Part shown: positions 41,716 through 51,570 of the stretch, in pieces
How positions within the stretch are numbered: the first letter of the stretch is position 1
How the letters are laid out: every line of letters starts with the position of its first letter
Assembly: GCA_947646735.1 (NCBI GenBank)
Contig: CANTFK010000961.1
Span: forward strand, 62,001 to 126,000
DNA from: Peronospora farinosa
Taxonomy: Eukaryota > Oomycota > Peronosporomycetes > Peronosporales > Peronosporaceae
DNA length: 64,000 bases
Direction of reading: 5' to 3'
The notes under the pieces: generated by a model
Told to the model about the DNA's origin: nothing
Seen by the model: the letters and a program-made list of their open reading frames with translations, nothing else
Databases searched by the model: none
Translations under genes and position numbers: made by a program

Positions 41716-43284
41716 TCAACGATGTTTAATGCTGATTGCATCGTTCACACCGGCTTCCTGAAGGAACCTTTTCCAAACTACCGGAAAGCGGTAAGCAACA
41801 TCTTTAGCAGCCTGCTTGCACTTCTGCTCTTCTTCTTTTCCGGCCGCAACCCCACGGAAAAGCTCATTCTCAAACAGATACTCGATGAATTGCTGGCCAA
41901 GCGCTTTAAAGGCATTTGAAGTCTCGTCCGATATTCGTACGAAGCGTGCGATGGCTTGGAAGCGTTTCTGCATCGACTCTTTGGCTGTATCGAGTGCCTC
42001 CTTTGGACTCATCGGCTTGGATCTGCCCTTGAGAGGCTTCCTAGAATTGAGTGCGCGGCAAAACGTCTTGGCTTTCTCCCGAATCGCGCGCAAACACACA
42101 TACCATACGCTTTTATGCTTTTGCATGCCTATCACGGTACCCGCTTCGTCTAAGAACAAGTAGACGTCACCTTCGTGCTGGTAAGCGCCCTTGCTGAGCT
42201 CAAGCGTCGCCTCAAAGGCATCGGCATTGAACGCGACGACTTCATAGGTCACGGTGTGAATTCCAAGCTTGCGCATAAACTCGTACAACAGCACGGGACT
42301 CACACAAATCTCGGTACCCTCTAGACAGTCAAAGGTCATCAATGATAGGCCATAGAAGACAGGGGTGTCTTCGCTCAGATAGTCAAGAAGTTGCACGTGT
42401 TGATGGCTAGGACACAGCACCTCGAACGACGCAGTGGCGCGTGTCTGCCACAGAAACTCACAGAGCACGTTACGATTATGAGAACTGAGGCCAATCACCA
42501 TACGCAAAATAGCAGCGGCAACGATTGTGGGGGCAAAGAAAGTGTCGCTCACATCAGTTTTCTTCTGGTTTTCTGTTGCACATTCGATATCATTAATTGT
42601 CCGAGCCAGCACATGAGTGTTCTTTGACCCAAGCACGTAGACGAATTCTCCATCGCTTCTTTTTAGCACTGCCAAGTGTCCAGCTTCACCGTTCTCCTTA
42701 CTGGTAGAAATCACCCATTTGCTTTGGGTTTGGGGCTTGATAAAAAACTTTGAAAGTTCAATCTCACCACTCTTTGTTGCTTGCTTGAGTTCTCCGTCAT
42801 CCTCTTGACCTGTGAATTTCCTGTACCCACGTACGAGAGGGAAAAAGTACGTCGTGTCCTCTACCTGCCATTCTGCAATGCAGTTGCCGCGAGGTAGCCA
42901 CTGTCTGGCGTATGCAGACTTCAAATACACTGCATCGTCCGGTTTTCCTGGTCTGCCCACTTTGATGTCGTGCATAAGCTTCAGTCCCGGTAGCAGTCCC
43001 GGCAGTACCTGACGATCTTGCACCCTTATATCCTTATCCTGTCGTGCTTTATCGACATGTTCTTTCCATTGCAAAGAATCTCTCTTAATCTCTTGCTCGA
43101 AGGTTGCAGATCCCTCGTGTTGCTTCTTCAGGAAAGTCTCAAGCTGGCGACGGCCTGTGCGCATGTGCATGAGTCGATTAGCGTCTTGTAAGGGCTCCAG
43201 TTCATCTAAAAAGTTGCGGACTTTGTCTGATAGACAAGCGGAAGGAGGTGCAAAGGCAGATAAAAGAACAGACTCGACAGTCAT
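41716..43284 (-). CDS. RNA-ligase-like nucleotidyltransferase
   Basis: 522 residues, single exon, ATG at 43284, TGA stop. The order of motifs fits the ATP-dependent RNA ligase branch of covalent nucleotidyltransferases (T4 Rnl1/Trl1 type). Motif I is K196-E-N-G199 in VISTSKENGEAG, the lysine that would be adenylylated. FVYVLGSKNTHVLA follows, then motif III with E288 in ATASFEVLCPSHQH, motif IV E371-G372 in YQHEGDVYLF, and motif V K389-x-K391 in MQKHKSVWYVCLRAIREK. The upstream FFPLVRGYRKFTG matches the segment before motif I in Rnl1-like ligases. The C-terminal 120 residues are helical and basic, without a kinase or phosphodiesterase motif. No signal or targeting peptide is evident. RNA repair or splicing is inferred; activity is unproven. 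An alternative is a divergent non-ligase member. Confidence 0.7.
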   Translation of the reverse strand: MTVESVLLSAFAPPSACLSDKVRNFLDELEPLQDANRLMHMRTGRRQLETFLKKQHEGSATFEQEIKRDSLQWKEHVDKARQDKDIRVQDRQVLPGLLPGLKLMHDIKVGRPGKPDDAVYLKSAYARQWLPRGNCIAEWQVEDTTYFFPLVRGYRKFTGQEDDGELKQATKSGEIELSKFFIKPQTQSKWVISTSKENGEAGHLAVLKRSDGEFVYVLGSKNTHVLARTINDIECATENQKKTDVSDTFFAPTIVAAAILRMVIGLSSHNRNVLCEFLWQTRATASFEVLCPSHQHVQLLDYLSEDTPVFYGLSLMTFDCLEGTEICVSPVLLYEFMRKLGIHTVTYEVVAFNADAFEATLELSKGAYQHEGDVYLFLDEAGTVIGMQKHKSVWYVCLRAIREKAKTFCRALNSRKPLKGRSKPMSPKEALDTAKESMQKRFQAIARFVRISDETSNAFKALGQQFIEYLFENELFRGVAAGKEEEQKCKQAAKDVAYRFPVVWKRFLQEAGVNDAISIKHR

Positions 43285-44616
43285 AGCAGAAAGACGAGTG
43301 GTTCAATTGGCGGAAGATTGCCAAGAGATAACTGGTCATTAAAAACCAAGTGATCAGGTACTTGATATAGGTCCTTTTCACTTCTAAGATGACTTTATTA
43401 TAGGGCAAGGAGGCCCCATTTTTAACTCATATTGGGCAATTACTTACCGCTTGCTTGTATAACACGCTCTACCTAAAGCGACGCTACACTTAGTAATCTT
43501 AGACAGTAAGCATGCCCAAGTAGCAAGGCTACATCACAATTGTTACTGGCTCTCTGTGCCAGTTATGCATCATCCTCCTCCACCTACATTTCTCATTAGC
43601 TTCAGGATTATCGAATGAACGGGAAGTAATAAGGCGACCGATGAAGTCGACCGGTGTTTGCGTCAAAGTAGACATGACAATTACGTGGATACCAGCTCTC
43701 GTCGCAAGGTGGTCTTGAAAGGGTACGTGACGACATTTCTCGCTATAAATGCGCTTCTAGAAGAGTTTTAGTACACAAGCTTGGCTGTAATGGATTGCTA
43801 CAGAGGTATGGCAGGGGTGAAAGAGGCATTGTGAGTGCGCAAGCTAGAAACTGGTTATAATAAACCTAATGGTATGACTTCAAAACAAACCTCATGTCTT
43901 CATGTATTTGTCCTTCCATCACTCATTAGTCACTTCGTTAAAGTTGTCCTGCCGAAGCGCAAAACGCGCGACATACTGTTATAATATCTGCTTAGCAGCC
44001 TATTCTTCCAGTGTGCGCAAACATGAGGTGACATTAACGACGGACATGATATTGACTATAATAGCCACACGAAAGGAGCCAGCGTTATATAGCCCGCGAC
44101 GCGCTTAATCCTCATATACGATTGAGCAGCGATAAGGAGGAGTTATCGGCCACTCTTAGCGCACGAATTGGCAATGTCGATCTTACCAGTTTTTATAAAC
44201 ATGCGTAAGTGTCGCACTACGGATGTACTAACTTTTGTATGCGCCCACTTGGTTAAGTTTGCCAAAATCCTGTGAACTACGTTGTTTGTGAGCTCAAAAT
44301 CTTAACAGCGGCAAATACAGCTCTAAAGGCAATTCCTTTTAAGGGCCGAGATTAACAAAACTGGAGTTTCATCCCCATATAAGCCACTAAATTGCAGCAT
44401 CACTTATCTTAATGTCTTATGATTGAGCCGACTGACCTCGAGTATGTAATCTCTATCTATACCATCTCATTTTGATATTGTATTACGCCCAACATTCAAA
44501 GTTTTTAGGGTTCCGCCATGTTCCCCTTGAGTTGCCGTCTGTGTGTACTCTACGGGGCTTGAGCTCGATCGCCTGGTCTACCATTCCGTCAACGCTGGCC
44601 GGCCAAGCCCTCATTC
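43285..44616. other. Intergenic, no gene recognised
   Basis: Separates the divergent-side start of the ligase-like gene from the 3' end of the WD40 gene. Only short ORFs without homology I recognise (such as 43902-44108 +). A/T-rich. It presumably includes the ligase promoter at its left end, but no clear initiator was seen. Confidence 0.4.
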
Positions 44617-45726
44617 CTACACCACCGAGTACGCTAAAATTTCCTTTGACATGTCAGCCACCACAATCAAATTTTGCTGACTCGTGGTGGTGATAGCGTT
44701 GGGGTTGGCATCTAGTATTATTTCCTTAACTATAAACGGATTCGGCGCCCTTGGATCAGCATTGTCGTCGGGCACGTCAAGGGAGAGAGCAGCATGGTAA
44801 TCCCACATGCACACCTTAGCGTCGTTGGCGGCGGACACCAGCCGATCTTGAGAATGGAATGCAGCAAAGTGAACCTGAGAAACCATAGCTCCGTGGTGCT
44901 TCAATCGACGCTTAATGTGCTTCGATCCATAGTCGACAACCGCAATGCTGGCATCTCCCAGACCAACCGCGAAGGACTTGCCGTTCGGTGCGAATGCTAG
45001 CGAGTGCACCAGGGGTGGGTTGAACATTTGCTGGACGCTGGACTCTTTGTCGTCACCAACAGTATCGTCACGGTTACCCAATCCATAGACACCCGTGTTA
45101 AGATCAACTCTAAATCTTACTTTACCCCGAAAAAAATCCCAAAAGAGGAGGAGACCATCCATACCGCCCGACACCAGATCCCACGTTGCGTTCGGGCGGA
45201 ACGGTGCAACGCTACAGATATTTGAATGCTGCATGCGCAGTGTCTTGAACAAGCAGTGACTTTCCAGGTCGTACACACAGATATCACCAGTATCATCTGG
45301 AACCGACAAAAACTTGCCTTGCTTGCCTGGATGTCGCGACAGCACGTTAATCTCGTCCTCGCTGTGTTGAAAGACCTCTCGATCTGCGCAGTTCACGACC
45401 AGGGTCGGCTGCCGCACATCAAATGTCAACACCTTGTTTCCCGCTGCAACGTAGATGTAAGCACTCTCCGCACCTGCTGTCGCCTTCCCGAATGCAAGCG
45501 AATTCACAGCACTCTCATCATTGTCTTCCGTACCTAATGCCTTCTTGACATTCAGGCATTTTGTCACTCGTGTGGTCCGCACGTCCCACAGACGACACGT
45601 ACCATCATCACTACCGGAGGCTAGTACGTTTGGGTGCAAGTCTTCCTCGCACAGCAGCGCATTTACCGACTCGCGGTGGCCTTTGAACACCAGTAGTCGA
45701 GATGTCTTTGCCATAAGCTTTGTCAT
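44617..45726 (-). CDS. WD40-repeat protein, WDR53-like
   Basis: 369 residues, ATG at 45726, TAG stop. Blades are visible at residues 15-50 (FKGHRESVNALLC, LASGSDDGTCRLWDVR), about 68-105 (VNSLAFGKA, VLTFDVRQP), 125-160 (INVLSRHPGKQGKFL, DICVYDLE), 165-205 (NICSVAPFRPN, DLVSGGMDGLLLFWDF), 240-275 (VHSLAFAPNGKSFAVGLGDA) and 280-320 (HHGAMVSQVHFAAF, RLVSAANDAKVCMWDYH). Length and spacing fit the WDR53 group, a cytoplasmic or nuclear scaffold of poorly known function. Undamaged. Bases just upstream read TTATGTTACAG, like a 3' splice site, so an upstream exon cannot be excluded. Confidence 0.75.
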   Translation of the reverse strand: MTKLMAKTSRLLVFKGHRESVNALLCEEDLHPNVLASGSDDGTCRLWDVRTTRVTKCLNVKKALGTEDNDESAVNSLAFGKATAGAESAYIYVAAGNKVLTFDVRQPTLVVNCADREVFQHSEDEINVLSRHPGKQGKFLSVPDDTGDICVYDLESHCLFKTLRMQHSNICSVAPFRPNATWDLVSGGMDGLLLFWDFFRGKVRFRVDLNTGVYGLGNRDDTVGDDKESSVQQMFNPPLVHSLAFAPNGKSFAVGLGDASIAVVDYGSKHIKRRLKHHGAMVSQVHFAAFHSQDRLVSAANDAKVCMWDYHAALSLDVPDDNADPRAPNPFIVKEIILDANPNAITTTSQQNLIVVADMSKEILAYSVV

Positions 45727-46335
45727 CCTGTAACATAAGTTTTACCAATAAAAATCATTTTTAGATAGAATATGCAGTTTATATTTTTGACTAGGTTTTA
45801 CAATGTTTCCTCTTCATTACGGTATATGTCAGTAGATTGTTGTCAGATGCATGGCTGTTCATTGTGTGTAATATTACTGTAAATAAGATAAAGTTAGGAA
45901 AATTATATTTACACCCCCCCCCCTTATCCGGACATAGACTAATTTATATTAGACTAGACTATATGGGAATAGTCTATAGAATTGATGCCCCATAAAGTGC
46001 CTGGCCCTGTATACTACTTTCAAACTCCGCCCGCCCTACGCCACAACACTTTGCACCACAAGCCATTGCCAATACATATACTGAGGCAACGTTTTATTTC
46101 ACAATTTCACTTGTACAAGCGATCAAACACGATTGCACTCATCATGAATTTTGCCGCAAGCATCCTCCGGTCAAACAACAAACGCCGCAGGGTCATTGTT
46201 GCCTTCGACATGAGTGGAAAGTATTGAAACTATCACGAACTCAAAGAAGATACACGCCAGAGGAATACGGGCTCTCGGACGACAGACTACCCCTCCAGAG
46301 GTTTCGGCGAGGGATCAATTCTGAATGGCGCAGAG
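45727..46335. other. Intergenic, with a truncated small ORF
   Basis: Upstream region of the WD40 gene, A/T-rich, with a C-run at 45914-45923. On the plus strand, 46144-46224 encodes MNFAASILRSNNKRRRVIVA, then FDMSGKY and a stop. This faintly resembles the start of an ARF/ARL GTPase (basic helix, then a P-loop-like xDxSGK), with the family C LTR starting 112 bp later. Too short to call a gene. Confidence 0.3.
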
Positions 46336-46685
46336 TGTAGGCGGGCAATTCGTAAAAGAAGCTGCCACGTACTACGCGGGCACACACCTTTAAGCAGCGT
46401 GAGGAAGCGGTTAGACCGTCTTACCTCCGCGTGTGGTGATGGTAGTGCTGGTCGGCGCTTAAAGCGCAGTACCAACCCGTTGCCGGTCACTTAAAACGAT
46501 CCGCACAACGAACTGCTAAGATAGGTGCTTCCCTTGCTACACGCAGAAGATTATTCAGCTTTTCGTGTGCAGTGGACGGTAATTAGTAAATTCAAGACTG
46601 CCCTATACTCAATTAATTTAAATTAAATATAAATCTATTTTCTGGTTGGTCAAATATAAAGATCGGATAAGCGTATTTTTAAAAG

Positions 46686-48193
46686 TGTGGTGATGTGGAT
46701 TCTCAACAGCGTAGGAGAGCCGCAAACACACACAGCGCCGGACTGCCGACTTACGGAGGGGGTACCCCGATACCGTGTCGTATTGGCCTTGGGTCTCACC
46801 TTGTGTACCCGTCGGCTTGGCTGGTCTTGCTCCTCGGTTGACGCAGAAGACTTAAAGACTTGGTCTTTGTATAGGACTTGGACTTGGTGGTCCCCGAGTG
46901 GATATACTTCACTTGGGACCGGGTTTCTTGTGCTCGGTCGACTTAGTCGAGAGCGATGCACCTGGTACTGCGTACTTCTTTGGTGGCTGACTGTTCTTGG
47001 TCCTTGGACCCCTTTGTGTTCTTCCCTGTAGGGAAACCGCTTCCTGTAGCGGTTCGTAGAGTCTTGACACTTACTTGACACCTCAGGCCAACTATCCTGA
47101 GGTTCAACTTGCGTAGCTTGAGCCGTCTAACACCTGCTGACGTCGGGGGGCCAAAGTGTATCCCGCCCGGAAGAGGTGAGGCGACGGAGAAGCTTAGGAG
47201 GGGCGCTTAAAGCTGCCACGTGTAATGCAAATTCGAGTGTGATCATTTATCTCATTCTCTGTATTCGTTTCTGGTCTAACCCTAACCTTTCGCTCTGGAT
47301 GGTACTACGTGTCAACTTGTGAGAAAACAACTGGCTCTCTTAGGACATGGGACTTGTACTGGCTCTGCACTTTAGGGAAGCCTTGTGCCTTATATAACCT
47401 TGGGTCACCTGGCCACATGGAGTCCACCGGTCACCGGGGTCACCTGGGCCACCTGGTCACCTGGGGTCAACAGGTCACCTTGAGTCTTCTGGTCCACCTT
47501 GGGTGCCGAGACTACCTTGGGGCCTGGTCAATTCGGAGTGCCAGGACCACCTTGGGGCCTGGTCCACCTTAAGGTTTGGTCCACCTTTGGAACGTGGACT
47601 GCCCTCGAGGCACTGGACCTTCGGGCTCTTGGACTTGTGCCGGATCTGCACTGTAGGGCAACCTGGCACTTCTCCAAGTGACCTTAGGACCCTGAATCTT
47701 CGGTACCCCCCCCCCTGTCCCTGGCGACTAAAAACCCTGTCCCCGGTAACTGGAAGCCCTGTCCCCGGTAACTGGTACCCCTGTCCCTGGTGACTTTGGG
47801 CTGAACCTTGGGACCTTGCGAGACGCAATCATCGTCATTCCCTCGAGGGAGTGACTGTTGGAAAGTGGAACTTCGTATCTATCTGGGTACTAGATGTACG
47901 CCGGTGAAGTCTGCTAGGTAGTTTTAGAATAGTCTATATTGAGGTAGTTCTAGACCGTTCGATGCATAGGAAAATTGTGTGGCAGCGGCAGAGGCCGCTG
48001 CACTGAGTAGGATCGCTTTGCGATCGGTAAGCCACTGAGGAGGCCCGCGGCGGCGGGCCGAAATGCGTCTGGCACGCGTCCGTAAGTAAAGTCATTTTGT
48101 CATGCGTTTTTTAGTTTCCAACAGTGACCTGGATTCTTGTGCCCTTTATTACGATGTCCTCAGGGGCCCCGATTTTCCTGGCACTTCTTCACA
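46686..48193 (-). repeat. Family A solo LTR inside the family C LTR
   Basis: TGTGGTGATGTGG...CACTTCTTCACA on the plus strand, the reverse complement of a family A LTR. Flanked by AAAG (46682-46685) and GAAG (48194-48197), a 4-bp duplication with one mismatch. It is longer than the other family A LTRs because of an expanded CCTTGG/GGTCACC repeat zone (47390-47800) and the nested solo LTR at 47856-48123. Confidence 0.75.
47856..48123. repeat. 268-bp solo LTR of a fourth family, with GTGAC duplication
   Basis: TGTTGGAAA...TTTCCAACA, 9-bp inverted ends, flanked by GTGAC at 47851-47855 and 48124-48128. The undisturbed family A sequence CGAGGGAGTGACC is seen at 12862 and 35541. TGTTGG...CCAACA ends are typical of copia-type LTRs. 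No ORF. Confidence 0.85.
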
Positions 48194-48506
48194 GAAGCGT
48201 ATCCTTACGTGCGAGCTTAAAATATATTTAATCTCGCTGATGACTTTCGTCTGAAGCGTCACCATGATGCCCAGTCCCAACCGGCGTCATCCTCATTGCA
48301 TGTGAATTTATCCATGGATATCACATTCACGAGAGTGGGTCACATTGATGTGCCGCACCCAAGTGGCAGGATTGAGGTACCACGTACTCTTTTAGACCTG
48401 CCCGTTAAGTATTCGATACTTAACGTACCGTATAACTTTTAGCCCGTTACACCATCCCCCTCTCTAAGACGATTTTTGCATTTTTGTAAAACATCGAAAA
48501 GAGAAG

Positions 48507-49830
48507 ATGCCGCCGAAACGTGGTAAGGCTGATGGGTCGCCTGCAAAGGCGCCCATGCAGACCAACACGAAGCATACGCGTCGCGATAACTCGCAGCCGT
48601 CGCTAAGTGTCTCTGTGAAAACGCCGACATCTAATGTCAGCATGCCAGCAGAGAACACTGGTCCATCCCACTATGGTGCTGATGAAGATCTTTCATTCAT
48701 TGTAGACTATATTGAGAGCACGCCATTGCCACCACCTCGAAGTAGTGATGATCACAGTGTGTTGATGAGACATTTGTCCCCATCATTTGAGGCACCCAGC
48801 CTTCAGGAAGCTTCCATGCTTCCTGACAGCGAGGGTCATCCTTCTTCGTCTGCGCCAACAAGCGCAGAGACCATAACTGAGCGCACTGCTTCGAAAGAAA
48901 CAGCCGCGAATCAACAGCAGGTCGGCGATTCTAAGCTATCCGCCTTTGTCAACCCTACATCTGATGTCTTGACAATCCATAATGGAGAGTCAGACTCAGG
49001 CGAGGGTGAGAAAAAATCCCCTTCGACGTAACAGCCGGCCACACTAACTCGCCGTCGCGAGGGCGGATACGTGAGAGGTGGATTGCCAGCAATGCCGTTA
49101 CCTTCCAAGTGGTCACGCTGGAGAAGTATAGTGCGACGCTTTTAAGGCGTGCCACTGTTGACGCTAATAAACTCTTTAGCGTCTTTCCATCATGGAAAAG
49201 ACAGGGCAAAGCACTAGGTCGTGCTTTCCCTATCCCCGTCGTGTTGCGTTCTAACGAAAAACCGACGATTACGAAGCAGAGTTCCTGCACCGTGTCAAAC
49301 CGCATGTAGATGAAGTGAAACAGCGGTCACAGCTAATTAGCTTCGCTATGACGTGTGCGAGGGAGATATTGGGTGGTAACGTACCCCCAGCTCCTTCTCG
49401 TCACGCTGCCCCATCAGGAAGTAGCAGAGCGAATGCAGCTGGTGCTTCTGCTCGTAAGCATCCACCAGCCCAGTCACGTCGACGCGTAACGCGTCAATCG
49501 GTTCCTAAGAGTCGAAACTCATTGGGTGTACCTTCCATTGGACAAGGATCTGAAGATTTTGCTTCACATGGCAGTGGGCTAACAACCTTCCCACAAGGAA
49601 GCGAGTGTTCCCACCCGCTTCCACCAACACAAGTGGCGCCCGATAGGAGCGGCGATTAAGCCAAACTATTCGCGGCTTCCTACCATGCTGTAGTTCAGTC
49701 GCAGGCGGAGATCGCTGCGCTGAAGGCTAATCTTTCGAGTCAAGTCTCGCGCCTGACTTCGGATCTACGAGCTGTTAATACGAGGGGTCGTCAGGGGTAT
49801 GACCGCCTCAAAAATTCGTTTGGACCTATA
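48507..49830 (+). pseudogene. Antisense ORF of family C, second copy
   Basis: Antisense to its own element. ATG at 48507, 61 bp from the LTR. 48507-49031 is open for 174 codons: MPPKRGKADGSPAKAPMQ, shared with 23477, then ADEDLSFIVDYIESTPLP, a Ser-rich middle and LTIHNGESDSGEGE. After a TAA the RRREGGYVRGG segment continues. 49315-49659 gives AREILGGNVPPAPS, the same Pro/Arg/Gln linker and CPPTQVAPDRSGD-like end, and 49680-49800 the coiled coil QSQAEIAALKANLSSQVSRL. It is better preserved at its N-terminus than the other copy. No known family. Confidence 0.55.
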
Positions 49831-50396
49831 TGAGACTGGTGATGAGAGACCCGCGTCAAGCGCGAAGTCCTCCTTGATCACCGATTCCTCTGTCGTCTCT
49901 CTCGTATACGGGAAGAATCTCGACTTCCTCGTCGCCTGATCGGCAACGACGCTCGACTCACAGTCGACGTCATCATCGGTCTCCTTAGACTGATGGGGAT
50001 ATGTGATCTCTTGTGGATCCACATACCGTTTCAGACGACCCAAGTAGAATATTCATATATGGTGGAAGATGAGCCTATAAGTTAGGCCTCCAACCTCCAC
50101 GACCATCGTAAATGGCCCAATGAATTTGGCATTAGCTTATAAGTATCACCAAAAAGTACAGAAAATGCATTTTTAGGTAGGGTAGCAGCACTTTGTCCCC
50201 CACACTAAAGTGTTCATTGTTTTTGCGACCATGCTGGTCTGCATATTGTTTTTGCTTGTCCTGTGCGTTTGCCATCGCGTCACGGACTTTACGTGTGATG
50301 GCTAATCGCTCATCCACGAAGCGCTGAGCTTCCCTCACGCTTTTAGCATCCAGCTCGCCAATGACACCCCCAAGAGGTCGGTCATGGGTCGACGCT
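49765..50396 (-). pseudogene. Integrase C-terminal and linker fragments, truncated family C
   Basis: 50338-50132 encodes REAQRFVDERLAITRKVRDA, YADQHGRKNNEHFSVGDKVL; 50043-49765 encodes GRLKRYVDPQEITYPHQSKE. Both match 21640-22200. Frameshifts and stops throughout. The end near 50396-50422 meets family B sequence. Confidence 0.7.
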
Positions 50397-50422
50397 GTTC
50401 ATAACCTTATAGTGTCTACGCC

Positions 50423-51152
50423 ACGTGACGTGGCGTCCCCTTTAGCGCGATGGACTGCGCAGACATTACTTAACCTATCTTCGGGTAAGCGTTCGCCTAC
50501 TGCTATCTACGCGCCGATTGAGTCGTCGCGACTAATCTCAGACATGGCTGTGTTGGAATTTATACTATAACGTCAAGCCATCACCCGGTTTGTACGCGAC
50601 GCACTACAATCTTCGGTAGACCAACAGAAAGAGAACGCTGACAAACATGGCAGAAAGAACATGAGCAAGTTGGAGAAAGGTGACCGTGTATTATTGTCTA
50701 CTGAAGGTCTAAGGGATTCAGCGGTTACTAATGTAGGCGCGAGTAAACTCGCGCCACGCTTCATCGGTCCATTAAAGGTTCTGAAGGCAATCGGCGACGC
50801 TTAAACACTCGACGTTCCCTCATCATTGCGACTCCACCCGACATTCCACGACGGGCGGCTGAAGGAATATCGTTCGGCTACGCTTCACGGTTTGGCTCCG
50901 ACGCCGGCTTCAGGGGTTCGTAAGTCGAACGGCCTTCCCGTCGTGCTCGACGCGCCGATGACATGGGGCGGGGCTTCGATCCCGTCTGAACCTGACCAAG
51001 CACCCGGCGCTCCAGAACCCTTATCCGTTCGAGCAGGTCACGGTTTGACTGCCGGATCTCATTCGCGGTCTTCTCCGCCTGTGCAGCACGCTCAAGGGCA
51101 GCTTCAGCTTCCAGATGAGCGTCTGCAGACTTGTTTATGGCTTAATCAACAT
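50423..51152 (+). pseudogene. Integrase C-terminus and linker, older family B
   Basis: Plus-strand reading gives the segment around CAVDQQKENADKHGRKNMSK and LEKGDRVLLSTEGLRDSAVT, followed by APRFIGPLKVLKAIGDA, then RLHPTFHDGRLKEYRSATLH and a Pro/Ser-rich linker (50826-51150). It is nearly identical in reverse to 52780-53470 of the younger element, so the two copies form an inverted pair. On the minus strand 51130-50890 stays open as the antisense coiled coil, here with GAA (51105-51103) where the younger copy has a TAA. Confidence 0.7.
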
Positions 51153-51493
51153 TGTAACGGGGCTAAAACGTACCGTCACTAGCTTACACGCGCGCTTGAG
51201 GAAGACTCAAGCCCAAGTAATAGGTATTAAGTAAATTAAACTCTGATTTTTATTTTGGTTTTAATTCGTACTAATTACGAAGATTGTAGTCGTAATAAAT
51301 ACGACAGTGCTCCAGCCTTTCGGGAACCACACAATCTCAGGTTGATTTATCATTGGTCCATATGGGGACTTTTAGGCCCCAATAATAAACCAATAATAAA
51401 TTGTCACGCTGTGCCCGCTATTCGGGCCCAGCACCTGTCTACATATGTATTTGTTTATTTGTGTTAACTATGTGTGAAATGTAGCCCATTACA
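51153..51493 (-). repeat. 3' LTR of young family B element
   Basis: On the element strand TGTAATGGGCTACATTTCACAC...CCCCGTTACA. Next to it at 51494-51507 the element strand reads GAGAAGGGGGTGA, the polypurine tract. Confidence 0.92.
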
Positions 51494-51570
51494 TCACCCC
51501 CTTCTCATGACAGCACTCACCAACCGTGAGTGCTAACTGTCGAAACCCATCGCTCACAAACTAACAGGCA

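Larger units (their letters stand above)
46336..50422 (-). mobile_element. Truncated family C element, minus strand
   Basis: The 3' LTR starts TGTAGGCGGGC at 46336 (reverse of ...GTCTACA) and ends CCCGTTACA at 48446. It is split by a family A solo LTR at 46686-48193. Then come the antisense ORF (48507-49830, plus strand) and the minus-strand integrase C-terminal and linker fragments (49765-50396). Near 50422 it is joined to family B sequence; gag, protease and RT are lost. A polypurine tract (minus GAGAGGGGGATGG, 48447-48462) confirms polarity. Confidence 0.75.

Noticed and set aside
46144..46224. ARF/ARL GTPase first exon
   Set aside because: Only about 27 codons with an imperfect P-loop followed by a stop; similarity too weak to call.
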